The translations under genes were made by a program, and so were the position numbers. From the NCBI RefSeq assembly GCF_030151805.1, contig NZ_JASLCN010000229.1, positions 1 to 14,868 of the forward strand: a stretch of DNA of 14,868 nt, given 5' to 3'. The notes beneath the pieces were generated by a model. It worked only from the letters and a program-made list of their open reading frames with translations. It was not told where the DNA came from and ran no database searches. This document shows positions 6,789-14,853 of the stretch, piece after piece. Origin of the DNA: Fluviicola sp. (lineage in GTDB: Bacteria > Bacteroidota > Bacteroidia > Flavobacteriales_D > Crocinitomicaceae). How positions within the stretch are numbered: the stretch's first letter is position 1; each line of letters starts with the position of its first letter.

Positions 6789-8708
6789 ATGAAACTAAAT
6801 TTTTTGTTCGGCATTGCTGCACTAAGTCTTGCTATTACTAGTTGTGACATCGATGCGGAACCTCTTGATAAAGACAAATCAAATAACGGAGCTGTGGCAG
6901 GTCATGATTCACATTCTTTTTCCAATACAGACGAGATCCGGACGAAACATCTGGATCTGGAAATCGACGTGGATTTTGAGAAAAAAACCATTTACGGTGT
7001 TGCGCGCCACAAAATGGAACGCCTGAAAGATACAGACACTGCAATTTTCGATATCAACGGTCCTGAAATTCAAAAAGTAACACTTGGTAAGAAAGGTCAG
7101 GAAGTAGAAACCGATTTCATCATCGGGAAAGAACAGGAATTTTTGGGGCAGCCGTTGAGCATCAAAATCGACAAAAAGACGGAATACATCAATATTTACT
7201 ACAAAACAACTGAAAATGCAGCTGCTTTGGATTGGATGGATCCTGAATTGACGGAAGGAAAAAAGCATCCTTATTTATATACACAAGGTCAGGCAATTTT
7301 GACACGTAGCTGGATTCCGGTTCAGGGAACTCCGGCAAATCGCATTACGTATAGCGCAGATGTGAAAGTTCCGGCTGAATTAATGGCTGTGATGAGCGCT
7401 TCCAATCCGAGGGAGAAAAACCCGGAAGGAAAGTATCATTTCGAAATGAAACAACCGATTCCGGTTTACCTGATTGCTTTGGCTGTAGGAAACCTGGAAT
7501 ACAAAAGTTTGGGCGAAAATTGCGGAATTTATACCGAACCTGAAATGCTGAAGAAAGCCGTTTGGGAATTCGCAGATCTTCCGAAAATGATTCACGCGGC
7601 AGAAAACTTATACGGCCCTTATCAATGGGAACAATACGACGTAATCGTACTTCCTTACTCTTTCCCTTTCGGTGGAATGGAAAACCCGCGTTTGACTTTT
7701 GCCAATCCGACACTGATTGCCGGAGACAGAAGTTCTGTTTCAGTCATTGCGCATGAATTGGCACATTCCTGGTCAGGAAACCTTGTCACAAACGCAAGCT
7801 GGAATGATTTCTGGCTGAATGAAGGATTTACGGTTTATTTCGAGAACCGCATCATGGAGGAGTTGTACGGAAAGGAAGTTGCCGACATGCTTGCTTTGAT
7901 CGAGTTCCAGGAGCTTCAAACCGAACTGGAAGAACTGAGTGAAGAAGATACCCACCTGAAACTGGAATTGAAAAAACGTAATCCGGACGACGGAATGACT
8001 TCCGTGGCTTACGTAAAAGGCGCATTCTTCTTAAAAACGCTGGAGCGCGATTTCGGAAGACAGCGTTTCGACACCTTCCTGAAAAAGTATTTTAAAGATC
8101 ACGCATTCCAGACTTTAACAACAGAGCAATTCAAAAAATACCTGAATGACAACCTGATCAGTCAGACAGACATCCAGTTCAATGTGGACGAATGGCTTTA
8201 CAAACCGGGATTGCCGAAGAATTGTTACGCCGTAAGTTCTCCGAGATTTGAGAAAATCCAGAAACTTGCCCGCGACTTTGCAAGCGGGAAAGACATTTTC
8301 AAAAAACCGGCGAAGAAAAAAGGAAAGAAACAAGTTCCGGCTTTGAAACGCGATCAATATGTTCCGCAGGAATGGCAGGCTTTCATTCGTGCATTGCCTA
8401 AAAAAATGGATCCGGAACGTTTAGCTGTGATCGACAAGAAATTAGGTTTCAGTACCTGGGGAAATGCAGAAGTTGCAACCGAATGGTATGTGCTTGGAAT
8501 CAATTCCAACTACACGGAAATCCGTCCTCAGATCGAAAAATTCATCTCCAAAGTGGGAAGAAGAAAGTTCTTATTACCGATTTATACTGCATTGCATAAA
8601 AATGCTGCAAGCGAAAAATGGGGCATGGAAATTTATAAAAAATACAGAGAGAATTACCATCCGGTTTCCATCATGACACTGGATGATTTACTGGATTACC
8701 AACCGTAA
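6789..8708 (+). CDS. M1-family zinc aminopeptidase, leukotriene-A4-hydrolase-like, lipoprotein
   Basis: This is an exported zinc aminopeptidase that removes N-terminal residues from peptides. Residues 1-18 are a signal peptide ending in the lipobox ITSC, with C19 the expected lipidated residue. The DIDAEPLDKD that follows is acidic, so surface display is possible. The N-terminal beta domain spans about 45-235. The catalytic domain has GGMEN (295-299), HELAH (H322, E323, H326) and, 18 residues on, the third zinc ligand E345 in LNEG, plus transition-state Y408. A C-terminal helical domain (about 525-639) of the Leuk-A4-hydro_C type includes GRRKF (590-594). R591 and K593 there align with human LTA4H R563 and K565, which bind the substrate carboxylate. 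D400 aligns with LTA4H D375, while Y378 is replaced by M403. A Lys-rich linker (about 501-517) joins the domains. The 639-aa length fits the family. Its lipoprotein form fits peptide trimming outside the cytoplasm. Aminopeptidase activity is well supported; epoxide hydrolase activity is not. Confidence 0.93.
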   Translation: MKLNFLFGIAALSLAITSCDIDAEPLDKDKSNNGAVAGHDSHSFSNTDEIRTKHLDLEIDVDFEKKTIYGVARHKMERLKDTDTAIFDINGPEIQKVTLGKKGQEVETDFIIGKEQEFLGQPLSIKIDKKTEYINIYYKTTENAAALDWMDPELTEGKKHPYLYTQGQAILTRSWIPVQGTPANRITYSADVKVPAELMAVMSASNPREKNPEGKYHFEMKQPIPVYLIALAVGNLEYKSLGENCGIYTEPEMLKKAVWEFADLPKMIHAAENLYGPYQWEQYDVIVLPYSFPFGGMENPRLTFANPTLIAGDRSSVSVIAHELAHSWSGNLVTNASWNDFWLNEGFTVYFENRIMEELYGKEVADMLALIEFQELQTELEELSEEDTHLKLELKKRNPDDGMTSVAYVKGAFFLKTLERDFGRQRFDTFLKKYFKDHAFQTLTTEQFKKYLNDNLISQTDIQFNVDEWLYKPGLPKNCYAVSSPRFEKIQKLARDFASGKDIFKKPAKKKGKKQVPALKRDQYVPQEWQAFIRALPKKMDPERLAVIDKKLGFSTWGNAEVATEWYVLGINSNYTEIRPQIEKFISKVGRRKFLLPIYTALHKNAASEKWGMEIYKKYRENYHPVSIMTLDDLLDYQP

Positions 8709-8834
8709 CGATGACTATTCTCCTATAAATTAAAAGAAGGGACGTGATGCATCGGACTTGATGTATTATACTCACCAAAATAATAATACGGTTTCTGTTT
8801 TAGAAAACAATCCAGGCTTCAAACTGAATATTCA

Positions 8835-8895
8835 CTATGTGTTCTATGGTGCTATGTGGTTCATTTTACCATATAGCACACAGAAGGTCACATAG
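8835..8895 (+). repeat. Palindromic CTATGTG repeat, copy 1
   Basis: The outer arms CTATGTG (8835-8841) and CACATAG (8889-8895) are perfect inverted repeats, extended inward by TTCT/AGAA. Inside is a 12-bp stem (8849-8860 with 8868-8879) containing a single G-T wobble and a 7-nt loop. The heptamer CTATGTG occurs three times here, counting both strands. A second, related element lies at 14720-14785, so this looks like a dispersed family rather than a one-off hairpin. No transposase is nearby. Confidence 0.75.
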
Positions 8896-8902
8896 TTTTT
8901 TT
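8835..8902 (+). terminator. Probable intrinsic terminator after the aminopeptidase gene, formed by repeat copy 1
   Basis: The long imperfect hairpin of repeat copy 1 is followed without a gap by seven Ts (8896-8902) on the plus strand. That is the layout of a rho-independent terminator. It lies 126 bp past the aminopeptidase stop, and no better terminator is visible between them. If so, a mobile-looking repeat has been recruited to end the transcript. Confidence 0.6.
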
Positions 8903-9067
8903 AATGTTTATGTAGCTTGGTGAGTTTTCTACATGATTACGCGGCTTTTCTGTATTATTATCCGCCCCTTCTTTCGCGCCAAAATCAAATAATCTCATTT
9001 CAACCACGAATAATCAAAAGGTACTTCCGACTCCTAAAACACCTCTTTTCATTCCCTCATATCCCTT

Positions 9068-9075
9068 CATATTTG
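9068..9075 (+). promoter_or_regulatory. Candidate -7 element for the macroglobulin gene
   Basis: CATATTTG matches TAnnTTTG except at the first base and lies 20 bp before the ATG at 9096, a plausible position for a short leader. A good -33 TTG is not visible at 19-21 bp upstream. Weak support. Confidence 0.3.
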
Positions 9076-9095
9076 ACCTAACAAATACAACAGTT

Positions 9096-12000
9096 ATGTC
9101 ACGCTTCATCGTTCTTTTAACTATTGCTTCCAGCATTCTGGCGACTATCTTCGCTTGTTCAGGCAATAAAATCATCTCGGTAGATCCCAAATTCCGCAAA
9201 TGGGTTTCGGGCTACACTTCCGGAATTATTTCCAATTCAGACCACATTGAAATCGAACTCCGGGATCAATTGGATTCAAGCAAGCTCGCTGAACTGGGAA
9301 TGAAATCCCGAATGGATGAAAAAATCCTGAAAGAAATCATCGAAATCAGTCCGGCGGTGGATGCAGATTTCGAATGGACAGACTTCCGTACCATCCGGAT
9401 TCTCCCGAAAAAACCCTTAAGTTCCAATCAAATCTACACGGTCAGCCTGGATTTGGATGAAATTATGAAAGTGGAAAAAGGCTACGAAGAATTCAACTTC
9501 CAATTCGCGACAAAACCTCAGAAGATCCACGTTTCGGAACCAAGCCTGATCGAATACGATTCCTACAACCTGGAATGGTATTCCCTGCGTGGTGAAATTT
9601 CCATGACCGATCACTTCGATACAACGAAACTGAAAGATCTGATTAAAGTACAATTTGACGGCTCCTCTCCGAAAGTGCGCTTTGAAGAAAGTTATGGGGC
9701 CAATGAATACATCTTTATCGTTGACAGTATCAAACGTTCTGCAAAAGAACAAACCGTTTCCGTTGAATGGAACGGCGATCCGATCTCATCCTTTTCAAAC
9801 GGCTCTACCAGCGTAAAAGTTCCGGCTTTGGGCGATTTCGGCCTGAGTTCATACAGTGTGAATGAAGACGATGATCAAAGTATCCGTCTCAGCTTTTCAG
9901 AACCGCTTTCAAGCAACCAGGATCTGAACGGATTAATTGACCTGGAAGGTGTAAGCGGAGAAACGTTTTCCATCTATTACAACGAAGTAACCGTGTTCAT
10001 TCCCAAGCGCATTGAAGGAACCTATCGTTTGAAAGTCAATTCCGGAATCAAAAACATCAAAAACTATCCGATGCTGAAAGGCTGTGAACGTTCACTACTT
10101 TTCACTCCTTCCAAACCGAAAGTACGCATCACAGGAAGCGGTTCTATTTTGCCTGATTCCAAAGGATTAATCTTTCCCTTCGAAACCATCGGATTGAAAT
10201 CCGCAACAATTCGCATTATCAAAATCTACGAGGAAAACGTACACCACTTTTTGCAGGTCAATGATTTGAATGAATCAGAAGCAATCTTCCGTTTCGGGAA
10301 GAAAATTGCAGAAAAGAACATTTCGCTGGGCGTAAAAAAAGAAGACAAGAGCGATTGGGTTTCCCACGTACTCGACCTGGAAAAATGGATTCGTCCGGAA
10401 CCGGGAGCAATTTACCGCATTTCGATCAAATTCGAACAAAAAGACGCCTACTGCGATTGCCCGACTTCCGATGAAAACGCAGGTGAAACAGGAGAAAGCG
10501 CCACTTCAACCAACGAATCCTGGTCAGAACGTCCGTGGCATCTCGACGATTGGGACGACGGTTACGAAGATTGGGGCGGATACAACTCCGAATCTCCCTG
10601 CAGTTCGGATTATTACTACGGAAAAGCAGTTTCAAGAAACATTCTCGCTTCCAATATCGGGGTAATCTACAAACTCGATGCAAAAAAAGAGGCACATGTG
10701 TTCCTCACAGACATGATCACCACACAGCCCATTCCGAATGCTTCCGTGACATTCTATGATTTCGCAAAACAAGTTATTGCCTCCGGAACAACCAATGCAG
10801 AAGGAATGTACACGAAAACACTTTCCGAAAAACCGTTTTTATTGATTGCGAAATATGGAAAACAGCGCGGCTACCTGAAAGTAAGCGACGGTCATTCGAA
10901 CCTGCTCTCAGAATTCGACGTGGAAGGTGAAGAAGTTCAAAACGGCTTGAAAGGATACATCTACGCAGAACGCGGAGTCTGGAGACCGGGCGATTCCATT
11001 TATGTCAACTTCGTGCTCCGTGATTACGAAAACAAACTTCCGGCTAATCATCCGGTTACTTTTACCCTCACGGATCCTTCCGGGTATGAAACTGCTAAAA
11101 TCACACGTTCAACAGGACTCAACGGACATTACGATTTCCGCACTGCAACCGGTTATGACGCAAAAACAGGAATCTACACGGCACGAATTGTCGTTGGTTC
11201 GCGGGAATTTATCAAATACCTGAAAGTTGAAACGGTGAAACCGAATCGCTTAAAAATCAAATTGACCGTTCCGAAAGGAGCAAGTTCAGATAGTTTATTG
11301 ACCCTGGAATCGTTTTGGCTGCACGGAGCTCCGGCAAAAAATCTGCGGGCAACAGTCGATGTCGAATATCAATCCACCAGAACCATTATTCCGGGCTATC
11401 CGCGCTTCGAATTCGATTCACCGATCCGGAAAATGAACTCGGATAAAAACACCTTGTTCGACGATGATCTGGATGCAAACGGAAAAGCGCAGTTCAAACA
11501 GGAAACCGGAAGTCTTTCTCATGCTTCCGGAATGCTGAATGCCATTTACACGATGCGCGTATTTGAACAAGGTGGAAATTTCTCCATCGATCGTTTCTCA
11601 CAATTGTACTCACCTTACAAGCAATATGTCGGGTTTAGGGTCCCCGATACGGAAGCAGATAATTCGCTGATTTCCGGTAAAAAACACACGTTCGACGTGG
11701 TCATGGTGAATGCTTCCGGCGAACTGCTCAAAAAGCAATCAAAAGTGCGCGTAAAAATCTACCGCATGGAATGGCGTTGGTGGTACGAAAGAGGCGACGA
11801 CGATTTGGGAAATTTCATCGCACGAAACGGCAACATGCTTGTTTACGATTCATTGGTAAATTGTTCCAACGGAAAAAGTGCCTTCCAATTCGGGCTGAAA
11901 GAAGCAGATTACGGGCGTTTTCTGATCACCGTAACGGATGAAGAAGGGTTCCACCAGGCGGGAAAAATCGTTTCCATTGATGTTCCGTACTGGAGCCGTG

Positions 12001-14648
12001 GAAACCAGAAAAACAACGAATATGCTTCCATGCTGAATTTCTCCACGGACAAGAAAAGTTATGTCAAGGGGGAAACTGTTAAACTGAGTATTCCTTCACC
12101 AGCTTCCGGAAAAGCATTGATTTCGATTGAAACGCGTACCAAAATTGTCAAGAAATTCTGGGTCAATACCGTCAAAGGCGAAACAACCTGTTCGTTCGAA
12201 ACAAGCGAAGACATGGCTCCGAATGCGTATGTACACGTCAGTTTGATTCAGCCGCACAGCGCAACGACAAACGATCTTCCGATCCGCATGTATGGAATTG
12301 TACCGATTTTGGTTGACGATCCCGCAACGCATTTGCATCCTGAAATCGCTGTCGCAAAAGAATGGCGTCCGGAATCCACAGCGAAAGTCACCGTGAAAGA
12401 GCAATCCGGCAGAGGAATGACCTATACTTTAGCCATTGTAGACGAAGGATTACTGGACCTCACACGATTCAGCACCCCGAATCCGTGGAACACCTTTTAT
12501 GCAAAAGAAGCTTTGGGAATCAAAACCTGGGACATGTACAATGCGGTTATCGGCGCTTATTCCGGGAAATTGAACCGCTTGCTGAGTATCGGTGGTGATG
12601 GTTCTGCGGATGACGGAGCAGGTCCGAAAGCCAACCGTTTCAAACCGATGGTTCATTTCTTGGGGCCATTCGTTTTGCCTGCGGGTTCTTCCAAAACGCA
12701 CCAGGTGGAACTTCCAACGTACATCGGATCCGTGTGCGTGATGGTGGTAGCTCATTCCGCAACTGCATTCGGAAATGCAGAAGAAACCGTGACGATCAAA
12801 AAACCGCTGATGGTTCTGGGAACACTGCCTCGCGTTATCGGACCAACGGAAACCATTCACTTGCCCGTAGATGTGTTCGCAATGAAAGAAAACATCAAAA
12901 ACGTAGATGTTCAGGTAAGCTGCAACGATCTTCTGGTAATTAGCGGAGCGAAAAACCAGGGTTTAAAATTTACCGGAGAAGGAGATCAAATCGTCAATTT
13001 CGAATTGAAAGTCGCCAACAGAATCGGTATTGCGAAAATCAAGATCCTGGCAAAATCGGGAAGTGAAACGGCCACACAGGAATTTGAAGTCGATGTCAGA
13101 AGCCCAAATCCGGAAGTCCTGGAAAGCGAAACAAAAGAAATCGCTCCCGGAACTTCAGTCAGTTTCGCCATGGAACAGGATGGAATTTCAGGTTCTCACT
13201 CCTACTCGCTTGAAACAAGCCAGTTCAGTTCCATCAACCTGAGCGGACGGATGTCAGAACTGATCAACTATCCGCACGGTTGCATCGAACAAAGTACATC
13301 TGCAGTTTTCCCGCAATTGTTTGCAATGGACATCATGCAGTTTAGCGAAAAAGAAAAAGCTATCATGGTTTCCAACATCAAAGCAGCTTTGTTGAAATAC
13401 CAGAGTTTCCAGCAATACGAAGGTGGTTTTGCTTACTGGCCGGGAAATCGGGAAGCAAGTGATTGGGGTTCCAATTACGCCGGACATTTCATGATTGAGG
13501 CCGAACAGCACGGCTTCACTCTTCCGAATAACCTGAAAGCCCGTTGGATTGACTATCAGAAAAACCAGGCAAACAGCTGGTCTGCGAGTTCTTATTCAAG
13601 TTATTCCAGCCATGCGGAAGAATCCAATCAACTGATTCAGGCATATCGTTTATACACGTTGGCTCTGGCAGGAAAACCGGAATTGGGAGCAATGAATCGT
13701 TTGAAAGAACAATCCAACTTAGGAGTAACGGCAAAATGGAGATTAGCAGCTGCTTATTATTTGGTAGGACAAAAAGATCTGGCAAAACAACTAACGCGCA
13801 ATCTAAGCTTCGCGCCTGTTTCCTACCGGGAATACGCTTATTCATACGGTTCGACCCTTCGTGATAAAGCCATGAACCTCGAAGCCGGATTATTGATCGA
13901 ATCCAAATCAACAGATCAATTGGAAAAAGAAATTGCAGACGTGCTGAAATCCAACCAATGGCTGAGCACACAGGAAGCCGGATATTGTATTCTCTCGCTT
14001 ACAAGTGGAAAAATCAAGAATAACGGTACGCTGCAATTTGAGATCAATTCGGAAAAAGTGAGTGCTGCCAAATGTCTGTTGACTAAAAACTATTCCGACG
14101 CGGACGGAGCAAAACTGAAACGATTGACAGTTAAGAACACTTCCTCCAAAAAACTATTTGTGACCTTCTGTACAAAGAAAGTTCCCCAAATCGGTAAAGA
14201 GAAAAAAATTCGCAGTAACCTGGTGATAGACATTGCATACACCAATCTCAACGGAGTGGAAATAGATCCTTCGAAAATCATGCAGGGAACGGATTTCATA
14301 ATGAAAGTGACACTTAAAAATCCGACAAAAGATCAGTTCTACCGGGAAATGACTTTGAATCAGATCATGCCGAGCGGTTGGGAAATTCACAATTCCAGGT
14401 TGTATGATGAAGAAAACACGTCGAACATGGATTACCAGGATTACCGTGACGACCGCGTGTACAGTTACTTCAAACTGGCTCCGAATGAAACGAAGATCTT
14501 CAAGATTCAGCTCAATGCTTCCTACTTAGGTCGCTTCTATTTGCCGGCTGTATTCTCGGAAGCCATGTACGATCATACCGTGAACGCCCAGGAAAAAGGC
14601 CGCTGGGTAGAAGTTACTAAAATCATAAAACAACCCAAATCATCATAG
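9096..14648 (+). CDS. Bacterial alpha-2-macroglobulin family lipoprotein with thioester motif
   Basis: This is a very large (1850 aa) envelope protein of the bacterial alpha-2-macroglobulin family, thought to trap proteases covalently and protect the cell. Residues 1-20 form a signal peptide ending in IFAC, with C21 the likely lipidated residue; Phe at -2 is slightly unusual. About 28-145 resembles an SbsA/Big_5-type Ig-like domain. Macroglobulin domains follow, with an MG2-like start at about 617 (GYIYAERGVWRPGDSIYV). The A2M core has VDEGLLDLT (1115-1123). The thioester motif GCIEQ gives C1396 and Q1399 as the predicted thioester pair. It opens an alpha-alpha barrel domain containing YEGGFAYWPG (from Y1441) and H1464. 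The C-terminal MG10-like domain covers about 1740-1842. Between about 453 and 508 lies an acidic, Trp/Tyr-rich linker with C453, C455 and C502, possibly disulfide-linked. Unlike E. coli YfhM, no pbpC is adjacent within the window. The gene stands alone between two terminators. The family is certain; the physiological target protease is unknown. Confidence 0.94.
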   Translation: MSRFIVLLTIASSILATIFACSGNKIISVDPKFRKWVSGYTSGIISNSDHIEIELRDQLDSSKLAELGMKSRMDEKILKEIIEISPAVDADFEWTDFRTIRILPKKPLSSNQIYTVSLDLDEIMKVEKGYEEFNFQFATKPQKIHVSEPSLIEYDSYNLEWYSLRGEISMTDHFDTTKLKDLIKVQFDGSSPKVRFEESYGANEYIFIVDSIKRSAKEQTVSVEWNGDPISSFSNGSTSVKVPALGDFGLSSYSVNEDDDQSIRLSFSEPLSSNQDLNGLIDLEGVSGETFSIYYNEVTVFIPKRIEGTYRLKVNSGIKNIKNYPMLKGCERSLLFTPSKPKVRITGSGSILPDSKGLIFPFETIGLKSATIRIIKIYEENVHHFLQVNDLNESEAIFRFGKKIAEKNISLGVKKEDKSDWVSHVLDLEKWIRPEPGAIYRISIKFEQKDAYCDCPTSDENAGETGESATSTNESWSERPWHLDDWDDGYEDWGGYNSESPCSSDYYYGKAVSRNILASNIGVIYKLDAKKEAHVFLTDMITTQPIPNASVTFYDFAKQVIASGTTNAEGMYTKTLSEKPFLLIAKYGKQRGYLKVSDGHSNLLSEFDVEGEEVQNGLKGYIYAERGVWRPGDSIYVNFVLRDYENKLPANHPVTFTLTDPSGYETAKITRSTGLNGHYDFRTATGYDAKTGIYTARIVVGSREFIKYLKVETVKPNRLKIKLTVPKGASSDSLLTLESFWLHGAPAKNLRATVDVEYQSTRTIIPGYPRFEFDSPIRKMNSDKNTLFDDDLDANGKAQFKQETGSLSHASGMLNAIYTMRVFEQGGNFSIDRFSQLYSPYKQYVGFRVPDTEADNSLISGKKHTFDVVMVNASGELLKKQSKVRVKIYRMEWRWWYERGDDDLGNFIARNGNMLVYDSLVNCSNGKSAFQFGLKEADYGRFLITVTDEEGFHQAGKIVSIDVPYWSRGNQKNNEYASMLNFSTDKKSYVKGETVKLSIPSPASGKALISIETRTKIVKKFWVNTVKGETTCSFETSEDMAPNAYVHVSLIQPHSATTNDLPIRMYGIVPILVDDPATHLHPEIAVAKEWRPESTAKVTVKEQSGRGMTYTLAIVDEGLLDLTRFSTPNPWNTFYAKEALGIKTWDMYNAVIGAYSGKLNRLLSIGGDGSADDGAGPKANRFKPMVHFLGPFVLPAGSSKTHQVELPTYIGSVCVMVVAHSATAFGNAEETVTIKKPLMVLGTLPRVIGPTETIHLPVDVFAMKENIKNVDVQVSCNDLLVISGAKNQGLKFTGEGDQIVNFELKVANRIGIAKIKILAKSGSETATQEFEVDVRSPNPEVLESETKEIAPGTSVSFAMEQDGISGSHSYSLETSQFSSINLSGRMSELINYPHGCIEQSTSAVFPQLFAMDIMQFSEKEKAIMVSNIKAALLKYQSFQQYEGGFAYWPGNREASDWGSNYAGHFMIEAEQHGFTLPNNLKARWIDYQKNQANSWSASSYSSYSSHAEESNQLIQAYRLYTLALAGKPELGAMNRLKEQSNLGVTAKWRLAAAYYLVGQKDLAKQLTRNLSFAPVSYREYAYSYGSTLRDKAMNLEAGLLIESKSTDQLEKEIADVLKSNQWLSTQEAGYCILSLTSGKIKNNGTLQFEINSEKVSAAKCLLTKNYSDADGAKLKRLTVKNTSSKKLFVTFCTKKVPQIGKEKKIRSNLVIDIAYTNLNGVEIDPSKIMQGTDFIMKVTLKNPTKDQFYREMTLNQIMPSGWEIHNSRLYDEENTSNMDYQDYRDDRVYSYFKLAPNETKIFKIQLNASYLGRFYLPAVFSEAMYDHTVNAQEKGRWVEVTKIIKQPKSS

Positions 14649-14654
14649 AAAATC

Positions 14655-14692
14655 AAAAAGAGCCTGCGGAGATTAGTTCGCAGGCTTTTTAT
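14655..14692 (+). terminator. Intrinsic terminator after the macroglobulin gene
   Basis: A perfect 8-bp GC-rich stem AGCCTGCG/CGCAGGCT (14661-14668 and 14679-14686) encloses a 10-nt loop and is followed by TTTT. The A-run before the stem and the T-run after it can extend the pairing, so it may work in both directions. It begins 6 bp past the stop codon region and should end the macroglobulin transcript. Confidence 0.9.
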
Positions 14693-14719
14693 ATTGGCGG
14701 TAAAACACCCACCTGACAA

Positions 14720-14785
14720 CTATGTGACTTATGTGTACTACTGTGGTTCAAAAAACAAACCACATAGAAACATCAGGACACATAG
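14720..14785 (-). repeat. Palindromic CTATGTG repeat, copy 2
   Basis: The outer arms CTATGTG (14720-14726) and CACATAG (14779-14785) are perfect inverted repeats. The inner stem pairs CTA, a bulged C, then TGTGGTT (14738-14748) with AACCACATAG (14758-14767) around an A-rich loop. The heptamer CTATGTG occurs three times on either strand. Read on the minus strand it lines up better with copy 1 than on the plus strand: both give CTATGTG, then CTATGTGGTT, a T-rich loop, and AAG-(G)TCACATAG at the end. Hence the minus orientation. No T run follows the minus-strand end, so it is not a clear terminator. Confidence 0.7.
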
Positions 14786-14845
14786 CAAATAATTTAGTTG
14801 AAGTTGTTCTAATACTTAAGGTATATCAATCCTGGTAATGTCTCA

Positions 14846-14853
14846 TACATTTG
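14846..14853 (+). promoter_or_regulatory. Candidate -7 promoter element at the right edge
   Basis: TACATTTG followed by C is an exact match to the Bacteroidota -7 consensus TAnnTTTG. No TTG is at the expected -33 distance. It would serve a gene starting just beyond the window. No plus-strand coding frame begins inside the window here, because the nearby ATG at 14839 meets a stop within nine codons. The stretch 14786-14845 shows nothing recognisable. Confidence 0.3.

Larger units (their letters stand above)
8709..9095. other. 387-bp intergenic region before the macroglobulin gene
   Basis: No coding frame with family features is visible on either strand. The region holds a palindromic CTATGTG repeat with a T run (8835-8902, listed separately). 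Beyond it is a 6-bp inverted repeat ATGTAG/CTACAT (8910-8915 and 8929-8934) around a 13-nt spacer, possibly an operator but weak. A candidate -7 element for the downstream gene lies near 9068. The stretch 8709-8834 shows only short, weak palindromes such as GATGCATC, and I see nothing functional in it. Confidence 0.6.

Noticed and set aside
8835..8895. Possible CRISPR-like short repeat cluster because CTATGTG recurs
   Set aside because: Copies are in alternating orientation with short, unequal gaps and form a hairpin. There are no regular spacers and no cas genes.
8709..9095. Small protein gene, riboswitch or tRNA in the 387-bp gap
   Set aside because: I found no convincing start with coding features, no cloverleaf and no recognisable riboswitch core. 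Only the repeat, a weak inverted repeat and a candidate -7 element are present.
9014..9199. Minus-strand open frame overlapping the start of the macroglobulin gene
   Set aside because: It covers the promoter region and signal peptide codons of a secure gene, has no recognisable features, and is a chance antisense frame.
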